From positions 21,467,225 through 21,531,224 of the forward strand of contig NC_034415.1 of assembly GCF_002078875.1 (NCBI RefSeq): 64,000 nucleotides of DNA, in the 5' to 3' direction. The first letter of the stretch is position 1. Each line of letters opens with the position of its first letter. Made by a program: the position numbers and the translations under genes. The notes under the pieces were generated by a model. The model worked only from the letters and a program-made list of their open reading frames with translations, made no database searches and had not been told where the DNA came from. The DNA is from Numida meleagris. Its lineage: Eukaryota; Chordata; Aves; Galliformes; Numididae. Shown piece by piece: positions 36,113 through 47,640 of the stretch.

Positions 36113-36167
36113 AGGATAGAACTGGATGGGCTTTAAGATCCCTTCTAACCAAGCCATTGTGTCATGA
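36113..36167 (+). mobile_element. CR1 LINE tail fragment
   Basis: ATAGAACTGGATGGGCTTTA and AGATCCCTTCTAACCAAGCC lead to a degenerate ATTGTGTCATGA end. Confidence 0.78.
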
Positions 36168-37489
36168 CTGCAACCTCCTGTCTGACTTAGGGGACTATTG
36201 GCTGGGGATTTGCCTTTGACCCCTGGAATAGCAGGAGGAAGCTCCTGCCTGACTCCAGGAGGATTTGTTCAGTTACCATTGGTTTCTCTTTACATACCTC
36301 TGAATCCTGCTGTCTGTAATAAGATCTGGCTGAGGGGAGGATGTTCTGATCCAGCAGCAGAGCACACATTCCTCCCAAAAGTCCTTGCCTTTCTATTGCA
36401 TCTATTTCTGTCCTCCAGTGTCCTTTGATCTCCGCTTCCAGAGGTTGCTGCAGCTCCTTTGCTCTCCCTTTCTTCTTGCTGTTAAGTAGCTCAAGTGAGA
36501 AGGGGGGTGAACAGAAAGGTTAAAACAGTGACCCTTGCTTAGGGAAGAACCTACTCCCTGTCCGCATCGGGGTATGCATTGCTTTGACAGTTCAATTCCG
36601 TTTACGTCTCTTCCTCATATTAGATGTTGGGTTGTGAATGATCCTGCACAGCTTCCCTCTGGTGCCTGTCTCATAAGGTTCTTAGCTCCCAGCTCCAGTA
36701 TGACAGCAGAGGCTGGGCACTGAGTCACCACGTCCTGGCCCTTTCTGCTGGTGTTTGCCTCTAATTTGGGAAGTGGAACTCCATCCAAAGCACTGTTCCC
36801 ATGCATGAGCTTAGCTCTAGGCAGGCTCAGGAGGCTATAAGAGGGCTACAGGGTAGACTCCCTTCCTCCCTATTTGCAGCCAGTTGAGCTTGCTGCTGGC
36901 AAACTCTTTGGTCTGAGCCTCCCCTCTGATTTTCCTCTTGGTCCCCCCTGCTGAGTGCTTCCCAGTGCCTCCCCAGTTCACTCTATAATCAGATCAGCTC
37001 CCCGCAGAGATCTGCAGAGGGACACTCATTCTTGATGTCTAACTGATTGGGTTTGTTTCAACACAGGCTGATTGTGAAGAGGTTTTTGTCAGGACTGTGT
37101 GGTGGCTCTGCCTTTGGAAATGGAGATGCCCTGCTATTTCAGCAGTTAATCATAGCCTTGTGCTGATGAGCACTGGCTGGGCTTTGCAAAGAGGTTTCTC
37201 TTTGGAGGTTTTTTCAAGTGATGGATTCCTCTTCTGTTTGAAGCTGACTGCAGGAGGAAACTTGGGTATTTTTCTATGCTTCTGTGGTCAGGCTCTTCTT
37301 CTGGGACAATGTGCCCTTGGGTTGATATCCTGTTGTCTTGATTTGCATTTTTAAATGGCTTGGGCTTAGATCGGAATGGATTACTTCTTTCATGATCCTG
37401 GCTCAGGATTCCTTGGGGCTACACCCCACCAGTCTGTCATTGGTTTCATTCATCTAACTGTATCCTGACTCTGGTCCTCCGTACACTCA

Positions 37490-37640
37490 AGGATGTTGTG
37501 GAGTTACCATTGTTGGAGGTATCCAAGAACCATGGCAATGCGGCACTGAGGGACACAGTTAGTGGGCATGGTGGGGCGTGGGTTGGGGTCGGTCTAATGA
37601 TCTTGGAGGTCTTTTCCAACCTTAATGATTCCATGACCCT
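37490..37640 (+). mobile_element. CR1 LINE 3' fragment
   Basis: GGCACTGAGGGACACAGTTA and GGTCTTTTCCAACCTTAATG lead to ATTCCATGACCC, in plus orientation. Confidence 0.88.
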
Positions 37641-38324
37641 ACTAGGTAGCCAAACTCTACCTTGGGTGCATGTGTTTCCTTGTGATCCTTACTTAGTGGA
37701 CTTTTTCACCCTCCAGAAGACAGAAAAGCTTCCAGTACTGCCAAAATCCAGTCTTCACCACGATATTGTGCTCTGCACTCAATCTCCAGCCAGATGTATT
37801 CCCCTGTTGGCTTTTCTGTTGTTTAAGCCAGTAGAGCCTAGGCCTTCTCCCAGTGTGCTCAATCTCTTATCTGTTGTTTCTATAGCAACCTCTTAGCCTA
37901 AAAGAGGCTGAAATCCCTTTGTAAACACAGCTTGAGGATATGCCTACAAACCCACGTGGGAGGGAGGACAGTAGGTGCCCAGGAGCCCACAGGGGCACCC
38001 AATGGACAGCCAATAGTCCTCCCACACCACTCAGGCTTTGCAGGATGATTTGAGAGGTTGATTTCTGCCAGCCCAGCTGGTGTTTTAATAAAGATTCTGC
38101 TGTTCTGCAGGGCCAGAAGACCTGTTGTACTTATAAGTGGCTGTGGCTCCAGGTCACCATAGGACTACTTCATCCTCAGTTCCCTGGCTGCCTGCTGGTA
38201 GCTTTGCATCCAAAGAAGCCTTGATTCAGCATCCCTGGATGACAGTGAAGGCTTTCCCTTGAGTATAATGGCATTGGTTGTGTATGAACAAGTCCAAACC
38301 TGCTTTCTTTGCAAGATTGTGAAT

Positions 38325-38490
38325 CATAAGATGGTTTAAGTTGGAAGGGACATTAAAGCCCATCCAGTTCCAAACCCCAGCCATGTGCTGAGAGCCCCCC
38401 ACCAGATCAGGCTGCCCTGGTCCCCATCCAAACTGGCCTTGGGAATCTCCAGGGACAGGGCACTCTCAGCTCTCTGTGAAGCCAAGCACA
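38325..38490 (-). mobile_element. CR1 LINE 3' fragment
   Basis: AATCATAAGATGGTTTAAGT and TGGAAGGGACATTAAAGCCC lead to CCACCAGATCAGGCTGCCCT, in minus orientation. Confidence 0.88.
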
Positions 38491-38933
38491 ATATGCCATT
38501 AAGGTAGAAACAGTGAAGTCTAATATGGCCCCATATTTGTGGTGGTCCATAAATACTTGGGGCTCTCATGGTTAAATCCAGCATGGGCTGGAATTGCTCT
38601 GAACACAGCTTAGCAACAACACAACTGTTCCACAGGGATCCTTTCTCTGGATGACACTGAATCACTAGTGCATGCTGGATGCATTTAATATTTATTATTC
38701 TTTGTATTGATGCTGGTAGTGTATGCTGACCATATGGACAGCTGCTCAGAGACACATTTGCTTTCAGGAATATAAAAATCTGACCTCTTTGGCCATGGAT
38801 ACCCAGTGCCAACTGATGTCCTTAGGTTCCTCAGAGGCTTCGTGGGACCTAACTACACAGATATTTTTCTGTGCTTGACAGTGGATGCTGGCACAAAATT
38901 TCCCATAGGAAATCTCACTATGAAGAACATACA

Positions 38934-39705
38934 TAGGTCATGCTGAAAGTAATTCCTCCTCCTTAGTTTCATGGAAACTACAACAGATGCAAAGAGCACA
39001 ATAACACTATTTGATAGTGATTTCTAGCTGAGAATTTGCTCTTTTTTTCAACATAGTCACCACCATTAGCTGTGTATTTTTGCCAGTGAATAACAAGACC
39101 CTGCGTGCCATGCTCATAAAAATAAAAAAATAAAAAAAATCTGCACCAGTGGAGGTGACCCATTGTTTCACAGCTGCTAGGAAATGTTATTGCTGGGAAA
39201 ATGTTGCCCACGCAGTCTATTTTTCATTCTCCCAAACAGAGGGAAGTAAGAATGCCACATCTGGACTACACTGTGGGTAGGACAGTCCAGCCAAGACTGA
39301 CCACGTGCTCCATGGTCTTCAAGTTGTGATGGGGCCTGGTGTTATTCCATTGCAGGAGGAAGGTTGTATTCCTCTCCGTCCTGACTCTGCAAGTTGGAGC
39401 CTTCATCTTAGTCAGTGTTGTGATGTAGTGGTCAGAGCTGATGGTTTGTCTGGGTTCCAGGAAATCCAGAAGGATCATTCCTTTCCTATGCCAAAGGACA
39501 GCGCACGTCCCTGTACCCACTGAGGGCTGTATCTTGAATTCACATGCCACCACTCCCTGGACTGCTGTTTTGACTGTGACTCATAGTGGTGGCACCACTT
39601 TTTGTCACTGGTAATGATGCTATCCAAGAAACTGTCCCCTTCGGTTTCTTCTTGGTTCAATAGGTCCTGACAAACTTGCAGACTGTTCTTTCAGGTGCGT
39701 GTGAT
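38934..39705 (-). mobile_element. Mariner-family DNA transposon, truncated and inactive
   Basis: The right half of a mariner element reads on the minus strand. The end near 38934 is TAGGTCATGCTGAAAGTAAT, a TA target dinucleotide plus a mariner-like terminal repeat. Transposase fragments include FLDSIITSDKKWCHHYESQS (near 39600-39650), WHRKGMILLDFLEPRQTI, TTFLLQWNNTRPHHNLKTME (39266-39553) and HWQKYTANGGDYVEK. In the second catalytic block the usual DNARPH motif reads NNTRPH, so the Asp is lost. Frameshifts separate the segments. The N-terminal, DNA-binding half and the other terminal repeat are missing beyond about 39705, where a T-run begins. The copy cannot encode a functional transposase. 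Confidence 0.85.
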
Positions 39706-42700
39706 TTTTTTTTTTTTGAGGACGTAGAAGTTGTTTTAGCAGTTCAGTGGTCCCCTCAATGGGGCTGGTTGGCTTAGGAGAGCACAGCCCCTGGTGTAGG
39801 AGCATTAAACAATTGGCAGGAAATTATGCTGATTACTCATGTATTAATTGGAAGAAAGAAAAGCTCTGGAGGAGGCTCAGACTGCTAATTTCCCTCCTGA
39901 CACAGGCATGGAACGGTCTCCAAGCGAAATCCACTCCCTGGAGAGCTTTTCTTCAGCATAGCTGTGTCTACTGCAATAACAAACCCAGGGAACTCATCCT
40001 GTCACTGGTTAGGCAGGGTGATGTGATGGTGCTTTGCATGTCTATGTTTCACCTTCTGTCCCAAGTTGATGCCTGGGTTGTTCAGAGCTGCCTTTATGGT
40101 TCTTGGGGTCAGCCCTGGAAAAGTGCCTCTGCCCCCACAGCTCTCAGACCTCTGCCTCTGGGCTGGAAGCAAACCAAGAGCCATCTCTTCCGCAGATGAA
40201 GAGCTTGTCCTGGTGTTAGGCTGAAGCATTGCATTTGCCAGGCAGTGCTCGCTATGGGGAGCCTTGCTTCCTGGTGAGATCTCTGCCAGCTGTGAGACGT
40301 GGAAGGGAAGCAAGGTGGAGGAGATACTGCGGTTGCTGGGAAATGGGGAAAGGCAACAGCTAACATCACCCCCCTGCTTTCTTCTCACAAGCTTGTGACT
40401 GTCTGTACCTGTGAAAAATGGACTCTGAATCCAGTGCATGGGAGGGGGAGGTGTGAAAATCCCAACCTTGGAGATGCTGGAAGTGTGACTGCTGTGGTGA
40501 CTTAATATATTTTGCTGCTTTGCTTTAAGGGTTTGCTGCTGTCCAGTGCAAAGGCTGGCCAGAAGTTGAGCTCAGTTCTAAGTCTTTTGTTGTAGACTGG
40601 TCTTGAGATCCCACTTCTTTTTTTGATGTTTTGCCTGTCTGAGCAGTCTGGTGCTGGGACATGCCCCACCCTGGGGGTGATGTTGGTATTTGGATTCTCA
40701 CCAAAAGGAAATGTCAATCTGTGCACACCACTGTTTTGCCACAGCAAATAGCAATTTGATGTGGGCCAGGGATTAAATTGCTGGACAGGGTGAAATCATC
40801 GCTTCCTGCTGCCAGCAAGGGGAAAAAGGCTAATTCATGGCAGTAATAACAAATGACAAAAAAATTCCCTGCTGTTTCCCTGGGCTGGCAGGTGACATCC
40901 CTGGTGAAGGAGATGGATGGCCCTGACCTTCCCAGAGCAGATCCACCTTGCCTCCCTGAACAGCCCACGAGAACACCAACACTTCTTGGGGGAGAACTAA
41001 CAGAAGAGTTCACAGGGATGGAGTGAAAGACTTTCATTGCTAGCACCCAAACAGGTCTCACTGGGAGTGGTGGTGTTAGCAGCAGAGCTGAGCTGTGTGT
41101 GGGGTTGGAGGAAATACCATGAAAATAGTTCCGCTACACGGTCCCTGGGCAGGAGACTTGGGTAAGAGTGATTCCACAGAGTGATCACTGGGGCTCTGTC
41201 CCAATCCTCTGTTCCAGAAGCACATACAAACTGAATGTTCTAGCACCCCCCACCTTTAGAGATATTTAGGTTGAATTAGCTGACCGGTTCCCAAGCAGAG
41301 TGTGAATTGACACACAGGCAGTTACACGTGGTGTGCTGCTGTTTCTCTAGAAAACCTGGTTGATAACAGTAATAAACCCAGCAGCTTTATGGCTCTGGTG
41401 ATGTATCAGCATGCTGTCACACTCTGATGGCAAAACACTTCAATCCAACCAAGCAGAAGGTGATGGGCCTGCAGAGAGCCATATGTTCCTGCTCTATTAT
41501 TTTTATTGTTGTTAATAGCAGGGTTTTTGAAAACCCTCCATTTCCTGATCACACCTGTAAGTGACAAGAGCTGGTCCCATAGGATGCAAGGGCAGGGAGG
41601 ATCTTACAATCACATAATGGGATGGGTTGGAAGGGTCCTTAAAGTCCATCCATTTCCAGCTCCTGCTGTGGTGGGGTCTCTCCATCTCCAGCCAGGACCC
41701 AGCTCAGAAATCCTCAGAAACTGCCACATCTGAGCCCTTTGGAGAGATCAGGAGCAGCCTGTAGCTTCTGTGCCCAGACTTGTGGCATGACAGGTGCTGT
41801 TCATAAGCATTAGGGGAAAGTGTCATCCTGTAATGGCAGCAGAGTGCACCTGGGCTAATGATGAATTGCAAATTACTGGTGTGTTTTGTAACTGGGCAGC
41901 TTCTCCCTTTTCTCTCTGCTCCATCTCTCCTGGAGAGCAAAGTAAACCAGACTGAAGTAAGGGCTCAGGCAGATGAGCCCATCTGCTCGGGGACCTCTGC
42001 AAATGGCACCACTATAACCCTGGGAGAAGGGTGGGGGAGATGCCTGTGGATTTGCTCTTCATTTCCCTAACAAAAAAGAGAAGCAAAGAGGGGAGGGCTG
42101 GAGACAGAGTTCAGGAGAGAGCTTTGTGCGTGGGTGGAAGTGCTGAAAAGCAGGAAACCTCCTGTCTAATAGAAAATGCAACCTGATGGATGCATGCAGC
42201 GGAGGAGAGAGCTGGGGCTTTAATGCCTGACAATCCAATGAGGGGGAGATGAAGAGGACAAGAAGACTCTGATCTTGCAGTTCCTGCATGCATGTGAGAA
42301 TAGGGCGTGCCTGGGGGTTTAGAGCCAGGCTGGTGCTGGAGTGAGCTGAGCTGGCCACTGTAGGTGAGGGAGATGGCCCAGCATACCCCAGCAGTGCTTC
42401 CCTCCCCCCATGGTAATCTTAGGGTATTCCCTTTGGGATGAGCTGGTGCAGGGGTCCCTGGCCTATTGCAGTTCATCCTGATCTGCCCTCAGCCCTGGGT
42501 TAAGCCTGAGCCAAACACTCAGCATTACGTGTGTGACCTCTCTGGCCTTTGCCAGTCCAAGCCCTGCATTTGGCTCCAGGTTCCCACTGGTCAGCATGAA
42601 AATGGGGCATCCTTTGTTCTGCAAAATGCTTAGAGCACCAATGGGAAGTGCTGAAGGAGGAAAGAAACTAGTTTGGTCTGAATGGAGGGAGGGTAAAAGG

Positions 42701-43135
42701 GAAAAAACTGAAAGGAAGCATTCCTGCAAGTCCATGTGCTAGGCTGGTTTCAGGGATTAAAGGTGACATCGGAGCAGTGCTGGGAGAGAAGCAGTTTTAA
42801 ATAAGTGGGTTTCATCTTAATTGCGTCTCTCTAAAGCCAGTGTGGCTGCTGTGGGAGGAAACCTTGGAGCCAGAGCCTGACTGATGGGATAATGAGAGAG
42901 GAAAAGGACAGCTATGCTCCACAGCCATGCCCCAGGAGCAAGCAAGGAGGCTGATGTGGAGCTGTCCCATCTGTGGGGACATGGACTGGAGGCGGCATTC
43001 TGGGGGGAGATGCAAGGGGGGGGGCATGGGGACCAGAAACTGAGGTCAGTCTAATCCAAGTGTGGGGTTTGTGGGGGATGTTTGGTGTCAAAGTGGCTGT
43101 GAGTGACGGAGATGAGAAAGGAGACAGGAGTCTCC
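39706..43135. other. Intergenic, no supported gene
   Basis: Mostly unique sequence with a CR1 fragment at 41608. Open frames, for example 150 aa at 39747-40199, have no recognisable homology. Confidence 0.55.
41608..41700 (-). mobile_element. CR1 LINE tail fragment
   Basis: AATCACATAATGGGATGGGT and TGGAAGGGTCCTTAAAGTCC, the reverse-complement CR1 end. Confidence 0.86.
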
Positions 43136-43175
43136 TGAGATGAGATGAGATGAGATGAGATGAGATGAGATGAGA
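43136..43175 (+). repeat. (TGAGA)8 microsatellite
   Basis: Eight uninterrupted copies of the pentanucleotide TGAGA are flanked by unique sequence. There are no spacers, so it is not a CRISPR-like array. Confidence 0.97.
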
Positions 43176-44346
43176 TTTCCTCATGCTGCCCTCCTCGCAT
43201 CCCTTGGGCTTGGGCCTACCACCCTGCACAGGACTTGGGTGCACCAGGCTGAAGGAAAGCACAGAGATGCTGCATCCCCCTGGTGCATTGGCCCACAGAT
43301 GGGATGCTGGTGGAGCTGCCTGCTCAGGCAGGAGCTGGCTGTGCCCTGATGCCAGAGGATGGGGACGGTTGCATAAGCCATGCACCATCCTCCAGCTCCC
43401 GCATAGGCATTCATGCTGCACGGCCCCTATTATTGGGCTTGCAAATGACACTAATTTCCCTTCCCAAACCCTCCCTATAATTTAGCAGCAATGTCCTGTA
43501 CTCAGATATTATTAGCTGTCTTACGTGAATGGTTGCCCTCTTTCTGTTGGTGAGGGGAGATAATGAATTTGATAGGAACAGCAGCCCTGGACCAAACGCC
43601 TCTGTCTTTATTTTTTAATTGACCGGGCTGGCTGGAGTGGGAACAGCATTACACAGGCTCTCTTTCCTCGTTAACTGTCACCATCAGCTCAGAGGGGTTC
43701 CCCAGCTCTCTGCACTGCAGGAGCAGGGTGTTGCAGGAAGCCAGCTGCAAAGGCAGTTGACAAAGGGCTTTTTAAGATTTTTAAGATGTTTGCAGACCTA
43801 TCATTCCTCAGGGCTCAGAGCCACCCAGCTCGTTTGTTACACCCCATTCCTTTAAGGTTATGTTATTCTGGGCTGAATACAAGGTGACCTTGGACCCAAA
43901 GAATACTGCACACCCAGACTATGTGTTTTGTCAAGTGCAGAAAGAAAGATGAACTTTGAGGAAGACAATGTGCAAATGTGCCCCAGCCTTTAGTGCTGTG
44001 AGCAGCTCAGCCCATACCATTCTCCACATGTGCCTTCCTCCACATGTCTCATCACCCATCCAAGGCACCATGCGCAGCCCACCACAGGATGCCATGTGGG
44101 GGATTTCTGATGGCTCCAAAACTATTCAGCAAGGCTTGGCTTCCAGTTCCTTGGGCTCCCTGCCATAGTTCAAATATATACCGGTGACCACATGCAAATG
44201 GTGTCCCTGCTTTCCATCTGACGCTTGTGCTTGCCACAGTGGGCACAAAGGTGGAATTGCGAGGGTTCTGCTCCAGTGGAGTGGTCATGGGGATGCTTCT
44301 GTAACCCACGCCAAAGAAGATAACCTCTAGCCAGCATGTGGGAGAA

Positions 44347-44437
44347 CCGTAGAATAATTAAGGTTGGAGAAGACCTCTAAGATCATTCAGTCCAACTGTC
44401 AACTCACCACCTCCATGTCCCTCAGTGCCACATCTAT
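44347..44437 (-). mobile_element. CR1 LINE tail fragment
   Basis: CGTAGAATAATTAAGGTTGG and AAGACCTCTAAGATCATTCA lead to CCTCAGTGCCACATCTATGG, in minus orientation. Confidence 0.88.
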
Positions 44438-45705
44438 GGTTCTATGTGTGGGCAAGAGCAGGACTCCAAGCTGAGGGGCTTAGGAGTGAGAGCAAAGTTG
44501 CAAGGTTCTGGATGGGACCCCTTGGTTGGAGCTGCAGAATGCTGCTGGAAACATGGCCTTGTCTCATGGCCCAGGCAGTGGAGGGAGAATATTTTCCTTC
44601 TCCCACATAGTCACCAGGAGTCTCTTACTAGTGATCAACAAAGGATTGATGCTTCCACTTTGTTAATTTTCTGGGCATACTTTTACTCAGTGGTGTCATG
44701 AGTTTGTGAAAGGGATTTGCTTCTGGCTAAGTAAACATTAGAGATTCAGTCTGTACAGAAAGACTGAGGAGATCATCTTCTGTTGACCCTTCTCTCCCTG
44801 ATTACCTGCCTTCCCCTGAGCAGGTGCTCAGCTCCCCAGCAGGGTTCACAGATGTTGGCTTTTTCTCAGCTCAGTTTCTGCAGAAGTGTAAAATTCCTGC
44901 TGGTAAGTAAAGCTGAAACCTGGGCTTTGCTACAAGCCACCTCCACTGGCTACCCAAGAACATAATCTGAAGCTTTGCAAAGGCTGCAGTAATTTAAAAG
45001 CTGAAGGGCCATGAGGCTGGGCTCAGTGATAAAGAGAGGGAGGGATCCCCAGTTAGACTGAACCAGAGCAGCTCATGGTGCTGTCTCTTTTAGCTTTGAT
45101 TCGGTTCTGCTGGGAATTCATGCAGCTGGGCCCCGCTCCTTTCCCTGTCACCTGGGGCTGCTCCACCAGCTGGCTTCAAAGTGCTGGAGTTTGGCAGAGA
45201 GCTCTTTGAAACACCCTGCCTTCACTGAGACTGCAGAAATTAAAAGGAAGGGAAGGAAGAAACCTAGGAGAAGAAAAACTATGTGGATTTTTGGAAATGC
45301 CTGATGGGTATGGTCTATGCCATCTCTGTGCTGGGGGTTTTGGGATGAAGTGCCCACCTGCTCTTAGAAGGCTTCAGTCTGGGTGAGGGCATGGAGAGGG
45401 AAGCCCTCGTGTCACCTGAACCCTGGTGACTCCAGGGCTGGGAAGGCCATCCAAGCAGGAGACTTCATTTCTCCCATTTATTCTTTGCTAAGGCCAGTCA
45501 TCTGAGGCCAGCTAGAGTATCTCTTCCAGAATAAAAGCAAACAGAAGTATCTGCCTGTGATATGAATCCATCAAAAACTGGAGACCCCACTGCTCTGCTG
45601 GGCAGCTTGCTCACATTTTTGTTTCTCTGACTTCCGATGCAGCCCTGATAGTCCTTTCTCTGCTGGACTCAGGGAATCTAGTGCTTAGCAATTGTGCCTG
45701 TGGCA

Positions 45706-45765
45706 GGGTGTTAGAACTAGGTATCTCTGAGGTACCTTCCAACCCAAGCCATTCTATGATTCAAG
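45706..45765 (+). mobile_element. CR1 LINE tail fragment
   Basis: GAACTAGGTATCTCTGAGGT and CCAACCCAAGCCATTCTATG, a plus-oriented end. Confidence 0.83.
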
Positions 45766-46629
45766 GTATCTGCATGGGACATGCAGGTGCCCTCACTTCG
45801 CTCATAGAGGGTGACCATTTGGGTACAGGAGCTGCACAAGGACAAGGGACAGCAAGCAGGTGACTGTGGTACCCAGGGAAACCTCCCTGAGCTATCAAAG
45901 CTGTTGATCTCTAATAGTGTCTGTCTGGAAGGATGTGGTGGTGGTGACAGCTCGTCTTTCCTGGCCAAGATCCTGCTGGGGCCTGGAATAGCACCAGTTC
46001 CCCCATCTCTTGGTATATTAAGAAACCTTCAAAACAAACAAATGAGCTATTGGAGGAGGTGAGCTCACGTCGGTGATTATCACTGCTCCGATCAGAGATG
46101 CTCTGTAATTGCATTGTCTCTGCTGGAAACGATGAGCTGCTCTTTATCGCTGCTGAAATAAATGTCCTGTGAGGAGGACACTGTCACTGCAGAAGGTGGA
46201 AGTGGCCACCAGGCAAACAAAATTGGCAGGTGAGGTGTTGTCATGGATCCTATTTGAGAGAAAAAAGCTCCCAGTGTGGAGCAGTCTGTGAGCAGAGACA
46301 AGCAGAAACATGTGCCACATTCAACCCATGATTTTCCCTTTTTTTTCTGGTAAGAAAATAAATCCCTCTCTGACATCCTCCTAATCTCACATCAAATGTA
46401 TCTTGATTGAGTATGACAAGGAGAAAATGCAAAGTGCATAGCCTGGGGCTGATAGGAAATCTCTGTCTTGCTCTGTCTCGGCAGCTTGGTTCCCCTGCCC
46501 AGCACTGAGCTACTCACTTGGGTAAGACATGCACAGCCTGCGATGCACATGGACAGCCCCGTGGTCTCTACTCTGTCCTACTCGGGAGGAGGCGACTGCT
46601 CTCCCAGTTTGCAGCGAGAGTGTTTCAGG

Positions 46630-46880
46630 CGCTGGAGGCCAATTACCTGACATGTCAAGCAATTTGGGAGTGATTTCACGCTTCCTGGGTGTAGTGAAGC
46701 CGTGCTCGGAGAACCCATCCTTTCAGAGCACAAATGCTAAACATCAAACGGGACCTGAAGTTTTCAGTGTTTAATTTCCCATTTAGCCAAGGCAATTAAA
46801 AGCATCACCGTGTAACACGGCTGATTTTCTTCTGCATTTTTATTTGCTTGTGTCCTTAAAGAGAGTGGCTGAGAAGTAAT
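46630..46880. promoter_or_regulatory. Candidate noncoding regulatory element
   Basis: GGCCAATTACCTGACATGTC, GTTTAATTTCCC and GGCAATTAAAAGC occur in a repeat-free block with TAAT cores and a CATGTC site. Function is inferred from motif content only. Confidence 0.28.
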
Positions 46881-47097
46881 CATATCCATCCCGCAGCATG
46901 TTCTACTGCGGCATGAACAAACCTGTCTGCTTGCCACACCAAGGGCATCTGAATGTCTCCTTGCACAGCTCTGAGAGCAACAGTTCTCATAAGATGCCCT
47001 CGCCCACCTGGAGAAGCACAGAGCAGGCATATGATAGTATGAGAGGACTGTTCTGATGCTGACAAGGCAAACAGTTCATGAAAATGAACTACTGATG

Positions 47098-47335
47098 AGA
47101 GGAAATGGCCTCAGGTTGCACTAGGAGAGGTCCAGGTTGTGTATGAGGAACAACTTTTCTGAAAGAGCGGTGATGCACTGGCACAGGCTGCCCAAGGGGG
47201 TGATGGAGTCACTGTCCCTGGAAGTGTTCAGGAACTGTGGAGATGTGGCACTGAGGGATGTGGTTAATGGGGATGGGTTGAGGGTTGGACTGGATGATCT
47301 TAGAGGTCTTTTCCAAACTTTATGATTCTATGAAA
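47098..47335 (+). mobile_element. CR1 LINE 3' fragment
   Basis: GAGGAAATGGCCTCAGGTTG, GCACTGGCACAGGCTGCCCA and GGTTGGACTGGATGATCTTA lead to TTTATGATTCTATGA. About 240 bp, plus orientation. Confidence 0.93.
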
Positions 47336-47377
47336 ATGAACGTTATGTGCAATCACTAATTGGGTAGTAGCATAGAG

Positions 47378-47640
47378 AAGATGGAGCCATGCTCTTCTTG
47401 GAGATGCCAAATGAAAGAAAGAGAGCAATGGACACAAGTTGTGGCAAGTGAAGTTAAAGTTAGGAAAAAAATCATGCTGAGTGTGGTCAGACGCTGGCAC
47501 AGGGGCCCAGGGAGGTGGAGGAGTCTCAAATTAAGAACTTGGCTGGATGAAGTCCTGGGCAGCCTAACCTGAGTGGTCTTGCTTCGAGGGTTGTTGGATC
47601 AGAGTCTTGCTGAGACTTGCAGCTCCATCATTCCATTTGT
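47378..47640 (+). mobile_element. CR1 LINE 3' fragment, older subfamily
   Basis: GAAGATGGAGCCATGCTCTT, GAGCAATGGACACAAGTTGT and GGCAGCCTAACCTGAGTGGT follow the layout of an older CR1 subfamily that lies about 40 bp downstream of another copy. It is more diverged and lacks a clean ATTCTATG tail. Confidence 0.8.

Larger units (their letters stand above)
30500..38930. other. Intergenic, no supported gene
   Basis: This contains CR1 fragments (30660, 33466, 34262, 36113, 37490, 38325), candidate regulatory blocks near 32150-32300 and 34860-35090, and a T-rich plus-strand stretch (about 35390-37900) with a 125-aa open frame at 35389-35766. I cannot assign that stretch to a gene or a named repeat family. 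Confidence 0.55.
43176..47097. other. Intergenic, no supported gene
   Basis: This holds CR1 fragments at 44347 and 45706 and AT-rich repeat-free blocks at 43430-43620, 46060-46180 and 46630-46880. No exon could be supported. Confidence 0.55.

Noticed and set aside
43136..43175. CRISPR-like array
   Set aside because: Uninterrupted pentanucleotide repeat without spacers, in vertebrate sequence.
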